DNA of 64,000 nucleotides from Alcaligenaceae bacterium (lineage in GTDB: Bacteria > Pseudomonadota > Gammaproteobacteria > Burkholderiales > Burkholderiaceae_B). Location of the stretch: positions 124,001-188,000 of the forward strand of contig JACCEN010000015.1 of assembly GCA_013416435.1 (NCBI GenBank). Direction: 5' to 3'. The position numbers and the translations under genes are program-made. A model generated the notes under the pieces. That model was not told the DNA's origin. It worked only from the letters and a program-made list of their open reading frames with translations, and ran no database searches. Shown piece after piece: positions 1-7,860 of the stretch; within the stretch, counting starts at the first letter, position 1; every line of letters starts with the position of its first letter.

Positions 1-2
1 TC

Positions 3-1793
3 CTGTCGGTGATGGAACAGGCGCAGCGCTTCGGGCTCAGCTACGAGCTCGTCGACGAACTCACCGGTGCGCGGCTGGGCCGTGCCAAGTCGGGCACCTT
101 CCGCACCGCCGACGTGGTCGGCCTGGACACCCTGGCGCATGTCGTGCGGACCATGCAGGAACATTTGTCCGAGGATTCCTTCCATCCGCACTTCGGCCTG
201 CCGCGCGTGGTTGCCGCGCTGATCGAGCAAGGGGCGCTCGGGCAGAAGACGGGCGCGGGCTTCTATCGCAAAGAGGGCAAGGCGATTCTAAGGCTCGATC
301 CCGGCAGCGGGAAGTATGTGCCGGCCGACGCCAAGATCGATGAAGGCGTGGCCGCCATCCTGGCTGAGCGCGATCCGGCCCGAAAGCTGAAGGCATTGCA
401 TGACTCGGATCACCCCCAGGCGCGATTCCTGTGGGCGGTGCTTCGCGATCTCTTCCACTACAGCGCCGTGCATCTTGCCGGCATCGCCAATAACGCCCGC
501 CAGCTGGACCTGGCCATGAAATGGGGCTTCGGCCACGAACAGGGTCCTTTCGAAATCTGGCAGGCCGCCGGTTGGCGCGAAGTGGCCGGCTGGATCGCCG
601 ACGACATCCGCGCCGGCAAGGCCTTGTCCAGCCAGCCTTTGCCGGACTGGGTGATGCGCGGGCCGGTGTGGGAAGCGCAGGGCGTGCATACCGCGGCCGG
701 ATCATGGAACCCGCGGGATGCGCGATTCGAAGGGCGCAGCACCTTGCCGGTTTATCAGCGCCAAGTGGGCGCGCCGCGCCTGGCCGGCGAAACCCCCAGT
801 CTGGAACGCAAGGTTGTCTTCGAAGACGAGGCCGTGTGCGCATGGACGCTGCCCGCGCCGCATCCCTCCGATGTGTTGCTGCTGTCTTTCAAGACGCGCA
901 TGCATACGCTCAGCCCCGAGGTCGTCCGCGGCATCGTGCGGGCGGTGGATGTGGCCGAGGCATCGTTCAGGGCGCTGGTCATCGGCCAGCTCGAAGATCC
1001 TTTTTCCGCGGGGGCCGACCTCAAGGCCATGATGCCCGCCTTCGCGCAGGGCGGTCCGGCCGCCGTGGCGCCGATCGAGCAGGAAATGCAGGACATGGTG
1101 ATGCGCTTGCGTTATGCGCAGGTGCCGGTCGTGGCGGCACTGGCCGGCATGGCGCTGGGCGGCGGCTGCGAACTGGCCGTGCATTGTGCCCGGCGCGTCG
1201 CGCACTTCGAAACCTATATCGGCCTGGTCGAGACCGGCATCGGGCTCGTTCCCGGCGCCGGCGGCCTGACCTGGGCGGCAAGGCGCGCGGCCGAGCTCCA
1301 GGCGCTGGGCGCGCCGGATGCCCCCTTGCTGGCCTATCTGAAAAGATTCGCCCTGGCCATCGCCGGCGCCCAGGTGTCGGCATCGGCACTGGACGCGCAG
1401 CGCATCGGCTTCCTGGATCCCGCCGACGTGGTCGTGATGAACCGCTACGAACTGCTCTACGTGGCGGTGCGCGTGGCGCACGCAATGGCAGAGGCGAGCT
1501 GGCGTCCGCCCCTGCCGCGGCCTTTCCCGGTGGCTGGCCGCGACGGCCTTGCCACGCTGAAGGGCCAATTGCTGAACATGAAGGTCGGCGAATTCATCTC
1601 CGGCTATGACTACACGGTGGCGGGCGAGGTGGCCGATGTCCTGTGCGGCGGCGACGTTGATCCGGGCTCGCTGGCCGACGAGGCATGGATGCTAGGCCGT
1701 GAACGGCATGCCTTCCTGGGCCTGCTGGGCCGGCCCGAAACACAGGAGCGCCTGATGGGCTTCCTGAAGACCGGCAAGCCGGTGCGTAACTGA
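3..1793 (+). CDS. 3-hydroxyacyl-CoA dehydrogenase / enoyl-CoA hydratase fusion, 5'-truncated by window edge
   Basis: C-terminal part of a bifunctional beta-oxidation enzyme catalysing hydration of 2-enoyl-CoA and NAD-dependent oxidation of 3-hydroxyacyl-CoA. The frame is open to the window edge; the GTG/ATG near position 9 is internal, and the NAD-binding domain must lie upstream. Visible are the end of the dehydrogenase helical domain with the motif KTGAGFYRK (about residue 78 of the fragment), a second helical segment (about 140-230) and a C-terminal crotonase domain (about 270-470) with GGGCELAVH near residue 384 forming the oxyanion/CoA region. This order (dehydrogenase first, crotonase last) is that of FadN-type proteins of about 800 residues, not FadB. 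The thiolase follows 12 bp downstream, so the two form one operon. Confidence 0.93.
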   Translation: MSVMEQAQRFGLSYELVDELTGARLGRAKSGTFRTADVVGLDTLAHVVRTMQEHLSEDSFHPHFGLPRVVAALIEQGALGQKTGAGFYRKEGKAILRLDPGSGKYVPADAKIDEGVAAILAERDPARKLKALHDSDHPQARFLWAVLRDLFHYSAVHLAGIANNARQLDLAMKWGFGHEQGPFEIWQAAGWREVAGWIADDIRAGKALSSQPLPDWVMRGPVWEAQGVHTAAGSWNPRDARFEGRSTLPVYQRQVGAPRLAGETPSLERKVVFEDEAVCAWTLPAPHPSDVLLLSFKTRMHTLSPEVVRGIVRAVDVAEASFRALVIGQLEDPFSAGADLKAMMPAFAQGGPAAVAPIEQEMQDMVMRLRYAQVPVVAALAGMALGGGCELAVHCARRVAHFETYIGLVETGIGLVPGAGGLTWAARRAAELQALGAPDAPLLAYLKRFALAIAGAQVSASALDAQRIGFLDPADVVVMNRYELLYVAVRVAHAMAEASWRPPLPRPFPVAGRDGLATLKGQLLNMKVGEFISGYDYTVAGEVADVLCGGDVDPGSLADEAWMLGRERHAFLGLLGRPETQERLMGFLKTGKPVRN

Positions 1794-1805
1794 CACGGGG
1801 GAAAC

Positions 1806-3014
1806 ATGTCCACATTGCAGCAGGCTTATATTGTTGCCGCCACGCGCAGTCCCATCGGCAAGGCGCCGCGCGGCGTGTTCGCCCACACCCGTCCCGACGA
1901 CCTGCTGGCCAAGGTGATACAAGGGCTGTTGGCCCAGGCGCCGCAGCTGGATCCCGAGGCCATCGAAGACTGCATCGTCGGTTGCGCCATTCCCGAAGGC
2001 CCGCAGGGCTTCAACGTGGCCCGCATCGGCGCGCTATTGTCCGGCTTGCCCACGTCGGTGGCGGGCGTGACGGTCAACCGTTTCTGCGCATCGGGCCTGA
2101 CCGCCATCGCCATGGCGGCGGACCGCATCCGTGTCGGCGAGGCCGACGTCATCATCGCCGCCGGCACCGAGTCCATGAGCCAGGTGCCTGTCATGGGCGT
2201 CAACACATCCTTCAGCCCGGAAATCTTCTCGCGTGATGAAAACCTGGGCATCGCCTATGGCATGGGCCTGACCGCCGAGCAGGTGGCGGAGCGCTGGAAG
2301 GTATCGCGCCAGGACCAGGACGCCTTCGCCCTGCGTTCGCACGAACGCGCGCTCGCGGCGCAGCGCTCGGGTGAGTTCGCCGACGAGATCCTGCCCATCG
2401 AAGTGGTTCGCCGTGCGCCGCAGTTGGGGCGTGAGGCGGACGCCGGCAATATCCACGAACAGCGCTACACCGTGGAACTCGATGAAGGTCCGCGCGCCGA
2501 CACCAGCATCGAGGCGCTTGCCCGGCTGCGTCCCGCCTTCGCCGCCAAAGGCAGCGTGACGGCCGGCAACAGCTCGCAGATGTCCGACGGCGCGGGCGCC
2601 TTGCTGGTCGTCTCGGAGCGCGCGCTGAAGACGCATAATCTGCAGCCCATCGCGCGCTTCGTCTCGTTTGCGGTCAAAGGCGTCCCGCCGGAGATCATGG
2701 GGATAGGCCCCAAGGAAGCCATTCCCCAGGCGCTCAGGCAGGCGGGCCTGAACCTGTGCAACATGGGCTGGATAGAGCTGAACGAAGCTTTCGCCGCCCA
2801 GGCGCTGGCCGTCATCCGCGATCTGGATCTCGACCCCGAGATCGTCAACCCCCTGGGCGGCGCCATCGCCCTCGGCCACCCCCTCGGCGCGACCGGCGCG
2901 ATACGCGCCGCCACCCTCGTGCATGGCTTGCGCCGTCGTAAATTGGACTACGGCATGCTTACCATGTGCGTGGGCACCGGCATGGGTGCCGCCGGCATTT
3001 TTCAAAGGATGTGA
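1806..3014 (+). CDS. acetyl-CoA C-acyltransferase (thiolase)
   Basis: Thiolase of 402 residues, the normal family length, which cleaves 3-ketoacyl-CoA to acetyl-CoA and a shortened acyl-CoA in the cytoplasm. The acyl-accepting cysteine is Cys94 in NRFCASGL; the second active-site pair is His358 in GHPLGATG and Cys388 in MCVGTGMG. It starts 12 bp after the hydroxyacyl-CoA dehydrogenase/hydratase fusion, with GGGGGAAAC as ribosome binding site, and is followed 2 bp later by an alpha/beta hydrolase. The three genes form a beta-oxidation operon; the acyl chain preference cannot be read from sequence. Confidence 0.95.
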   Translation: MSTLQQAYIVAATRSPIGKAPRGVFAHTRPDDLLAKVIQGLLAQAPQLDPEAIEDCIVGCAIPEGPQGFNVARIGALLSGLPTSVAGVTVNRFCASGLTAIAMAADRIRVGEADVIIAAGTESMSQVPVMGVNTSFSPEIFSRDENLGIAYGMGLTAEQVAERWKVSRQDQDAFALRSHERALAAQRSGEFADEILPIEVVRRAPQLGREADAGNIHEQRYTVELDEGPRADTSIEALARLRPAFAAKGSVTAGNSSQMSDGAGALLVVSERALKTHNLQPIARFVSFAVKGVPPEIMGIGPKEAIPQALRQAGLNLCNMGWIELNEAFAAQALAVIRDLDLDPEIVNPLGGAIALGHPLGATGAIRAATLVHGLRRRKLDYGMLTMCVGTGMGAAGIFQRM

Positions 3015-3016
3015 GC

Positions 3017-3883
3017 ATGGATGCTGTTACGGGAGGAGGGGTCAGACCCCATACGGGGTCTGACCCCGAACCCACTTCGACCCCAGGGTCTGACCCCGTT
3101 ATGGGGTCAGACCCCCTCCGCTATCGGCAATGGGCCCCCCAGTGGCCGACACGGCCGACGCTGGTGCTGATCCACGGCTTGTTCGGCGACATGGAGTCCT
3201 GGCCCAGCCTGATCCCCGAGGCGTTGCGCCTGGGCTTCGGCGTGCTTTGCATCGAGCTTCCCTGCCATGGCGAAAGTCCTTCCGAGCTCACGGACTTCGA
3301 TCAGGTGGTCGCCGCGGTGGCTGAAACGCTGACACGCGCGGCACGCGGCCCGCTGGTCCTGGTCGGCCATTCCATGGGGGCGGCCATCGCCACCCGCGTG
3401 GCGCGGCGCATCGACGCCGCCCAGTTGCAATCCCTGCTGCTGATATCGCCCGCGGGCTGCGGCCCCGACATCAACCAGAGCTTCGTGGACGGCATGCTCA
3501 GCGCCGACGACAACCGGGCGCTGGAGCATGAAATCGGCAAGCTGACCGTCGTGCCCTTCGGCCTGGACGAAGCATACCTGGACGCCTATCGGGCTCGCCT
3601 GACCGCGCAGCGCGCCGCGCTGGTTCGCCTGTGCGCTGGAGTGAGCGCCAACGGCGTCCAGAAAGTCGACATCCTTCCCGACCTGGAAGAGCTGGCTTGT
3701 CCGATCACCGTGATCCATGGCCGCGAGGACCGCATCATTCCCTGGCAGCACACCTTGAACATCCCGCCCCGCGCGGCCTTGCACCTTCCGCCGCGCGTGG
3801 GCCACATTCCGTATGAAGAAGCTCCCGCCCTGGTGCATGGAATCATCGACCGGCTGTGGGGTCAGACCCCGTACGGGGTCTGA
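3017..3883 (+). CDS. alpha/beta hydrolase with repeat-derived N- and C-terminal segments
   Basis: Alpha/beta-hydrolase fold protein of 288 residues. Oxyanion motif LIHGLFGD, nucleophile Ser119 in GHSMGAA, acid candidate Asp238 in HGREDRI and base His263 in VGHIPYEE are all present, so it should be an active esterase, lipase or C-C hydrolase; the substrate is unknown. The ATG at 3017 lies 2 bp after the thiolase stop. Residues 9-33 (VRPHTGSDP...GSDPVMGSDP) are translated from palindromic repeats inserted in frame, and the last residues WGQTPYGV plus the stop come from another copy of the same repeat. An internal ATG at 3101, within the repeat, is a poorer alternative start. The 3' end overlaps the convergent LysR gene by one repeat. 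Confidence 0.85.
   Translation: MDAVTGGGVRPHTGSDPEPTSTPGSDPVMGSDPLRYRQWAPQWPTRPTLVLIHGLFGDMESWPSLIPEALRLGFGVLCIELPCHGESPSELTDFDQVVAAVAETLTRAARGPLVLVGHSMGAAIATRVARRIDAAQLQSLLLISPAGCGPDINQSFVDGMLSADDNRALEHEIGKLTVVPFGLDEAYLDAYRARLTAQRAALVRLCAGVSANGVQKVDILPDLEELACPITVIHGREDRIIPWQHTLNIPPRAALHLPPRVGHIPYEEAPALVHGIIDRLWGQTPYGV
3038..3115. repeat. palindromic GGGGTCAGACCCC repeat array inside hydrolase N-terminus
   Basis: One complete palindrome (centre ATAC) followed by partial and inverted copies. All are read in frame as part of the hydrolase N-terminus, without a stop. Confidence 0.95.
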
Positions 3884-3911
3884 CCCCTCGACCCGTTCAG
3901 GGTCTGACCCC
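3858..3911. repeat. palindromic repeat shared by two convergent gene ends
   Basis: A full palindrome with centre GTAC plus a half copy. The hydrolase (plus strand) and the LysR gene (minus strand) both terminate inside the palindrome, each with the tail GQTPYGV. Confidence 0.95.
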
Positions 3912-4785
3912 TCGCATCTCTCGCGCCGTCCGCCACCAGCGCGCAAAGTGCCTGGGTCACGGCTTTCTTGCTGTGTTCGCGCCGCTCCAGCATGCCCACG
4001 CCCCGCAATATGGCGGGCCCGGGCAGGTCTTTGACGACCAGCTGCTGTTCCGACCATTCCGCATTGGCCAGGTGAGGCACGATGGCGACGCCATAGCGCT
4101 GCCGTACCAGTTGCGCGATGGCTTCGATGGAGTTCAGCTCCAGCGCGATATTGGGCGTGATTCCCAGTTGCTCCAGCGCGTAGCCGACCAGCCTGCCGGT
4201 CCATAGCGAGCGGTCGAACTGCAGGAACGGTTCGTGGTGCAGCAAATCCAGCACCGTGCGGCGGACCATTTCCTGCGGCGCGATGAGCACCAGCCTTTCC
4301 TGATAGAAAGGCGTCCAGATGAGGCCGGCCGGCACGGAATAGGGCGGCTCCGCCACGACGGCGGCGTCCAGCTCGCCCTTGGCCACCATGCGGGCGAATT
4401 CGCCGGACTGTCCGGCCAGCAGCCGCAGGTCCAGCGCCGGGTATTCCCGTTTGATGCGCGCCAGCGCGCCGCCGAAGGATCCCATGAGCGCGGAGACCAG
4501 GGCACCCACGTGCAGCGTGCCGCGCAGCACGCCGCCTGGCTGGGCCAGCATGTGATCGTAGTCGGACACCAGCTTTTCCAGGCGTTCCAGTACTTGCCGG
4601 CCGTCGGGCGTGACGGTCAGCGATTGCGGCCCGCGCTCGAAGAGCTTGACGCCCAATTCGGTTTCGAGGTTCTTGATCTGCAGGCTGACGGCGGCCTGCG
4701 TCAGGCCGACCTGGCGCCCGACCTCGGCGAAGCTGCCCAATTTGCCGGCCGCCAGCGCGGTCCGGAATTGCCGTATCGAAGACAT
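3862..4785 (-). CDS. LysR family transcriptional regulator
   Basis: LysR-type regulator of 307 residues. The N-terminal winged helix-turn-helix (residues 1-62, GSFAEVGRQVGLTQAAVS, then LETELGVKLFER) is followed by a substrate-binding domain (about 90-290). The last residues, RGQTLNGSRGQTPYGV, come from two palindromic repeat copies and are not part of the family fold. It is divergent from the succinate dehydrogenase-like operon that starts 112 bp away; LysR proteins usually control the divergent neighbour, so it is the probable regulator of that operon. The inducer is unknown. Confidence 0.92.
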   Translation of the reverse strand: MSSIRQFRTALAAGKLGSFAEVGRQVGLTQAAVSLQIKNLETELGVKLFERGPQSLTVTPDGRQVLERLEKLVSDYDHMLAQPGGVLRGTLHVGALVSALMGSFGGALARIKREYPALDLRLLAGQSGEFARMVAKGELDAAVVAEPPYSVPAGLIWTPFYQERLVLIAPQEMVRRTVLDLLHHEPFLQFDRSLWTGRLVGYALEQLGITPNIALELNSIEAIAQLVRQRYGVAIVPHLANAEWSEQQLVVKDLPGPAILRGVGMLERREHSKKAVTQALCALVADGARDARGQTLNGSRGQTPYGV

Positions 4786-4897
4786 GAATCTAGATATAAA
4801 AATAACTTGGTCTAATCAAAATAATTAATAGTTTTACTTTTGTCAATGCCAAGGGCATCATAGGGAGCATCCACCTCCAATCACGGACACCACAGCC
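4786..4897. promoter_or_regulatory. AT-rich divergent promoter region, LysR gene / SDH-like operon
   Basis: 112 bp between divergent genes, much richer in A+T than its surroundings between 4788 and 4850. It holds the palindrome ATCTAGAT at 4788-4795. A LysR binding site is expected here, but no single T-N11-A box stands out. Confidence 0.45.
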
Positions 4898-5641
4898 ATG
4901 AGCGAAACTTCTTCCACCTTGAACGTCGAGGTCTGGCGCGGCGGGCAGAACGGAAGCTATCAGTCCTTTCAAGTACCGCGCCAGGCCAGCCAGACGGTGC
5001 TGGACGTCGTCACCCACATCCAGCGCCAGATGGACCCGACGCTTTCCTATCGCTTCGCCTGTCGCGTGGGCATGTGCGGCTCCTGTGCCATGCAAGTCAA
5101 CGGTGTGGCGCGCTGGACCTGCCGCACGCACGTCTCCAAGGTCGCCAAAGACGGCCGGCTGCAGCTTGCGCCCTTGTCCAACATGCCCGTGATCAAGGAC
5201 CTGGTCGTGGACATGGACAACTTCTTCGAGAAAATGCAGGCCGCGCACGGCCGGTTCAAGGGCGAACACACCCGCTACGAACCCGTGGCGCGGGTCAAGC
5301 CCGACAGCCCGGCACGCCAGGAGGCCGACGCCGGCATCGAATGCATAGGCTGTGGCGTGTGCTATTCGTCCTGCGACGTCGTCACCTGGCGGCCGGACTA
5401 CCTGGGGCCGGCCGCGCTGAACCGCGCCTGGACCCTCGTCAACGACGAGCGCGACGTCGACGGCGGCCGCTTGCTTGCCGTCGCGGGCGACGCCGGCTGC
5501 CATTCCTGTCATACGCAGGGTTCCTGTACGCTGCGCTGTCCCAAACAGCTTTCTCCCACCGCGGGCATTGCGGGCCTGAAGCGCATGGCCGCGCGCGCGG
5601 CCATGCGGGGCGAGCTGGGCGGCGAACTGGGGGGCGACTGA
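4898..5641 (+). CDS. succinate dehydrogenase/fumarate reductase-type iron-sulfur subunit
   Basis: Electron-transfer subunit of 247 residues carrying three clusters. Cys55, Cys60, Cys63 and Cys75 form a plant-type [2Fe-2S] site. CIGCGVCYSSC is the C-x2-C-x2-C-x3-C [4Fe-4S] site, and CHTQGSCTLRCPK gives the C-x5-C-x3-C [3Fe-4S] ligands seen in SdhB. It would pass electrons between the flavoprotein encoded at 7857 and the two membrane anchors that follow immediately. It is first in an operon reading FeS, anchor, anchor, hydratase alpha, hydratase beta, flavoprotein, ThDP enzyme, exporter. The order differs from a housekeeping sdhCDAB operon, so a specialised role is likely. Confidence 0.92.
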   Translation: MSETSSTLNVEVWRGGQNGSYQSFQVPRQASQTVLDVVTHIQRQMDPTLSYRFACRVGMCGSCAMQVNGVARWTCRTHVSKVAKDGRLQLAPLSNMPVIKDLVVDMDNFFEKMQAAHGRFKGEHTRYEPVARVKPDSPARQEADAGIECIGCGVCYSSCDVVTWRPDYLGPAALNRAWTLVNDERDVDGGRLLAVAGDAGCHSCHTQGSCTLRCPKQLSPTAGIAGLKRMAARAAMRGELGGELGGD

Positions 5642-5642
5642 C

Positions 5643-5999
5643 ATGGCGGGCATCAATGTCAAGGCGGCGCGCCGGTGGTACTGGCAGCGCATCACGGCCA
5701 TGGCCATGGCCTTGTTCGTCGTCATTCACATCATCGTCATGGTCTATGCCATACGCGGCGGCCTGAGCGGCGCGGAAGTCCTGGCGCGCACGCGCGGCAA
5801 CCTGATGTGGGCGGCATTCTACGGGGCGTTCGTCGTGCTCGTCAGCGTGCACGCATCCATCGGCATACGCAATGTGCTGGTCGAGTGGGCGCGTCTGCGC
5901 GATGGCGCGGCCGCCGCGCTGTCGAACCTGCTGTCGCTCGCCTTGCTGGTCATGGGGCTGCGGGCGGTGTGGGCGGTCACACTGGGGGGGGCGGCATGA
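5643..5999 (+). CDS. SDH/FRD-type membrane anchor subunit 1
   Basis: Small integral membrane protein of 118 residues with three predicted hydrophobic helices (about 20-43, 57-78, 95-117). It begins 1 bp after the iron-sulfur subunit stop. The His in VVIHIIVMVYAIRG and the one in SVHASIGIRNVL are possible haem or quinone-site ligands, by analogy with succinate dehydrogenase anchors. It presumably pairs with the next gene to attach the catalytic subunits to the inner membrane and contact quinone. Anchor subunits diverge strongly, so identification rests mainly on position and topology. Confidence 0.82.
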   Translation: MAGINVKAARRWYWQRITAMAMALFVVIHIIVMVYAIRGGLSGAEVLARTRGNLMWAAFYGAFVVLVSVHASIGIRNVLVEWARLRDGAAAALSNLLSLALLVMGLRAVWAVTLGGAA

Positions 6000-6358
6000 A
6001 CGGCATGAGAAAGAACGACAGGCGGGCCAGGTCGCACGCAAGCTGGCTGGCATTTCTCCTGCATCGCATTTCGGGCGTGCTGCTGACCGTCTTCCTGCCC
6101 TTCCATTTCTGGACCCTGGCGCTGGCGCTGGAAGGCGAGGCGGCGCTGGACACCGCCCTCAAGTGGTACGAGCATCCTTTGTTCAAATTCGGTGAATGGC
6201 TGCTGGTGTTCCTGCTGGCGGCGCACCTCCTGGGCGGGCTGCGCCTGCTGTTGCTGGAGTTCAGCCCGTGGCGCGGCCTGCGCCCGGGCATGATCTCCGC
6301 CGGCGTCGCCTCGGCGGCCGCCGTATCCATCGTTTTCCTTATTGCCGCATTGGGTTGA
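5996..6358 (+). CDS. SDH-type cytochrome b556-like membrane anchor subunit 2
   Basis: Membrane protein of 120 residues, starting at an ATG that overlaps the previous stop (ATGA at 5996-5999), so the two are translationally coupled. The motif HRISGVLLTVFLPFHFW is the SdhC/cytochrome b556 signature, and HLLGGLRLLLLEF in the second half supplies a candidate haem-ligand histidine. Three membrane helices are expected (about 20-40, 62-84, 95-118). With the preceding anchor it completes a quinone-linked complex with the FeS and flavoprotein subunits of the same operon. Confidence 0.88.
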   Translation: MNGMRKNDRRARSHASWLAFLLHRISGVLLTVFLPFHFWTLALALEGEAALDTALKWYEHPLFKFGEWLLVFLLAAHLLGGLRLLLLEFSPWRGLRPGMISAGVASAAAVSIVFLIAALG

Positions 6359-6361
6359 AGC

Positions 6362-7240
6362 ATGAAAGACATAGACTACACGCAGGTGGAAGAGGCGGCC
6401 CGCGAACTGTACATACGCGCCTTGAAGCTCTTGCCGGACGACATCAAGACCGGATTCGGCAATCTGCAGGAAATGGAAACGTCCGAGCGGGCGCGCACCA
6501 TACTGAAGACCATGGTCACCAATATCCGCGTGGCCGAGGACAACAACAACCTGCTGTGCCAGGACACCGGCATTCCGATCTACAACGTATTCATCGGGCG
6601 GAACGTGGCGGTGGACGGATGGCGCCTGAAGCAGGCCATCGCCAAGGGCTGCGAACGCGCCACGCGCGAGCACCCGTTGCGGTCCAGCGTGGTGCACCCC
6701 ATCAGCCGCGTGAACAATCACACCTCCTGTGGTCCCGGCGTGCCCGTCATCCATTTCGATTACGTCGAAGACACCGACACGCTGGACATCGAGATGATCC
6801 CCAAGGGCAGCGGCTCCGAGAACAACTCCTTCCTGCGCATGGCCATTCCCGCCGAAGGCCTGGCGGCCGTGAAGCGCTTCGTCATCGATTGCGTGATCGA
6901 CGCCGGCGGCAAGACCTGTCCGCCCACCATCGTGGGCGTCGGCGTGGGCGGCACGTCCGATCTTTGCGTGCATCTGGCCAAGAAAGCCGCCACGCGCCCA
7001 TTGGGATCCGTCTGCGCCGACCCGCTTGGCGCCGAGCTCGAACGCGAGCTGTCCGCTGCGGTCAACAAGCTGGGCGTGGGCCCGCAGGGCCTGGGCGGCG
7101 ACGCCACCTCGTTCGCGGTGCACATCGAACTGGCGGCGACGCACATCACCATGAACCCGGTCGCCGTGAACATGCAATGCCATTCGGCGCGCAGGGCCCG
7201 GGCCAGCCTGGGATCGGGCCGCATCGAGTACGGCTTCTGA
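6362..7240 (+). CDS. class I fumarase / L-tartrate dehydratase-type hydratase, alpha subunit
   Basis: Alpha subunit (292 residues) of an oxygen-sensitive [4Fe-4S] hydro-lyase of the FumA/TtdA family, which adds or removes water on C4 dicarboxylates such as fumarate, mesaconate or tartrate. Conserved stretches include LCQDTGIPIYNVF, NHTSCGPGVPVIHFD, PKGSGSENNSF and VGGTSDL. The cluster cysteines are those in LCQDTG, SCGPG and the GKTCPPT region. It starts 3 bp after the membrane anchor and is followed 11 bp later by the beta subunit. Family membership is firm; the true substrate is not settled by sequence. Confidence 0.92.
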   Translation: MKDIDYTQVEEAARELYIRALKLLPDDIKTGFGNLQEMETSERARTILKTMVTNIRVAEDNNNLLCQDTGIPIYNVFIGRNVAVDGWRLKQAIAKGCERATREHPLRSSVVHPISRVNNHTSCGPGVPVIHFDYVEDTDTLDIEMIPKGSGSENNSFLRMAIPAEGLAAVKRFVIDCVIDAGGKTCPPTIVGVGVGGTSDLCVHLAKKAATRPLGSVCADPLGAELERELSAAVNKLGVGPQGLGGDATSFAVHIELAATHITMNPVAVNMQCHSARRARASLGSGRIEYGF

Positions 7241-7251
7241 CGGAGAACAAC

Positions 7252-7860
7252 ATGGCACATTACGACCTGACGATGCCGGTCACCGAAGAGCAGGTGCGCC
7301 AGTTGCGCGTCGGCGACACGGTCACGCTGCAAAAGACACTGTTCGGCATACGCGACGCCAGTTATATCGCGATGTTCGATCGCGGCCGCCAGACCCGCTT
7401 CGACCTGAACGGGCATGCCGTGATCCACACCGCGCCCAACGTGCGCAAGGTGCCTGTGTCGGACGAATTCCCGGCGGGCTACGAGCCGGTCTGCATCGGC
7501 ACCACGACTTCATCGCGCATGGAGCGCTTCACGCGCCAGCTCATGTCGCAGTGCGGCGTGCGCTTCATCATCGGCAAGGGCGGCATGCATCAGGGCTCGC
7601 TGCAGGCATTCCAGGAATTGGGCGGCGCCTACCTGGGCATCGTCGGCGGCACGGCCGCGCTGGAAACCACCTGGATCGAACAGATCGAGGACGTCGACCT
7701 GGACGACCTCAATCCGGAATCGCTCTGGAAATTCCGCATCCGCGACTTCGGCCCCTTGCTGGTGGCCATGGACAGCCACGGGGGCTCGCTGTACGACGAA
7801 GTGAACGGCGACGTCAAAAGCCGCCGCGATGAAATCCTGGCTTCACTGGGGGCATCATGA
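7252..7860 (+). CDS. class I fumarase / L-tartrate dehydratase-type hydratase, beta subunit
   Basis: Beta subunit (202 residues), corresponding to the C-terminal domain of single-chain FumA and to TtdB. Recognisable are GTTTSSRME, IIGKGGMHQGSLQAF and LGIVGGTAAL, which form part of the dicarboxylate site. The ATG at 7252 follows GGAGAACAAC and is 11 bp after the alpha subunit. The stop overlaps the flavoprotein start (ATGA at 7857-7860), indicating coupled translation. Together with the SDH-like complex the pair would convert a succinate-type substrate to a 2-hydroxy acid: oxidation, then hydration. Confidence 0.9.
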   Translation: MAHYDLTMPVTEEQVRQLRVGDTVTLQKTLFGIRDASYIAMFDRGRQTRFDLNGHAVIHTAPNVRKVPVSDEFPAGYEPVCIGTTTSSRMERFTRQLMSQCGVRFIIGKGGMHQGSLQAFQELGGAYLGIVGGTAALETTWIEQIEDVDLDDLNPESLWKFRIRDFGPLLVAMDSHGGSLYDEVNGDVKSRRDEILASLGAS

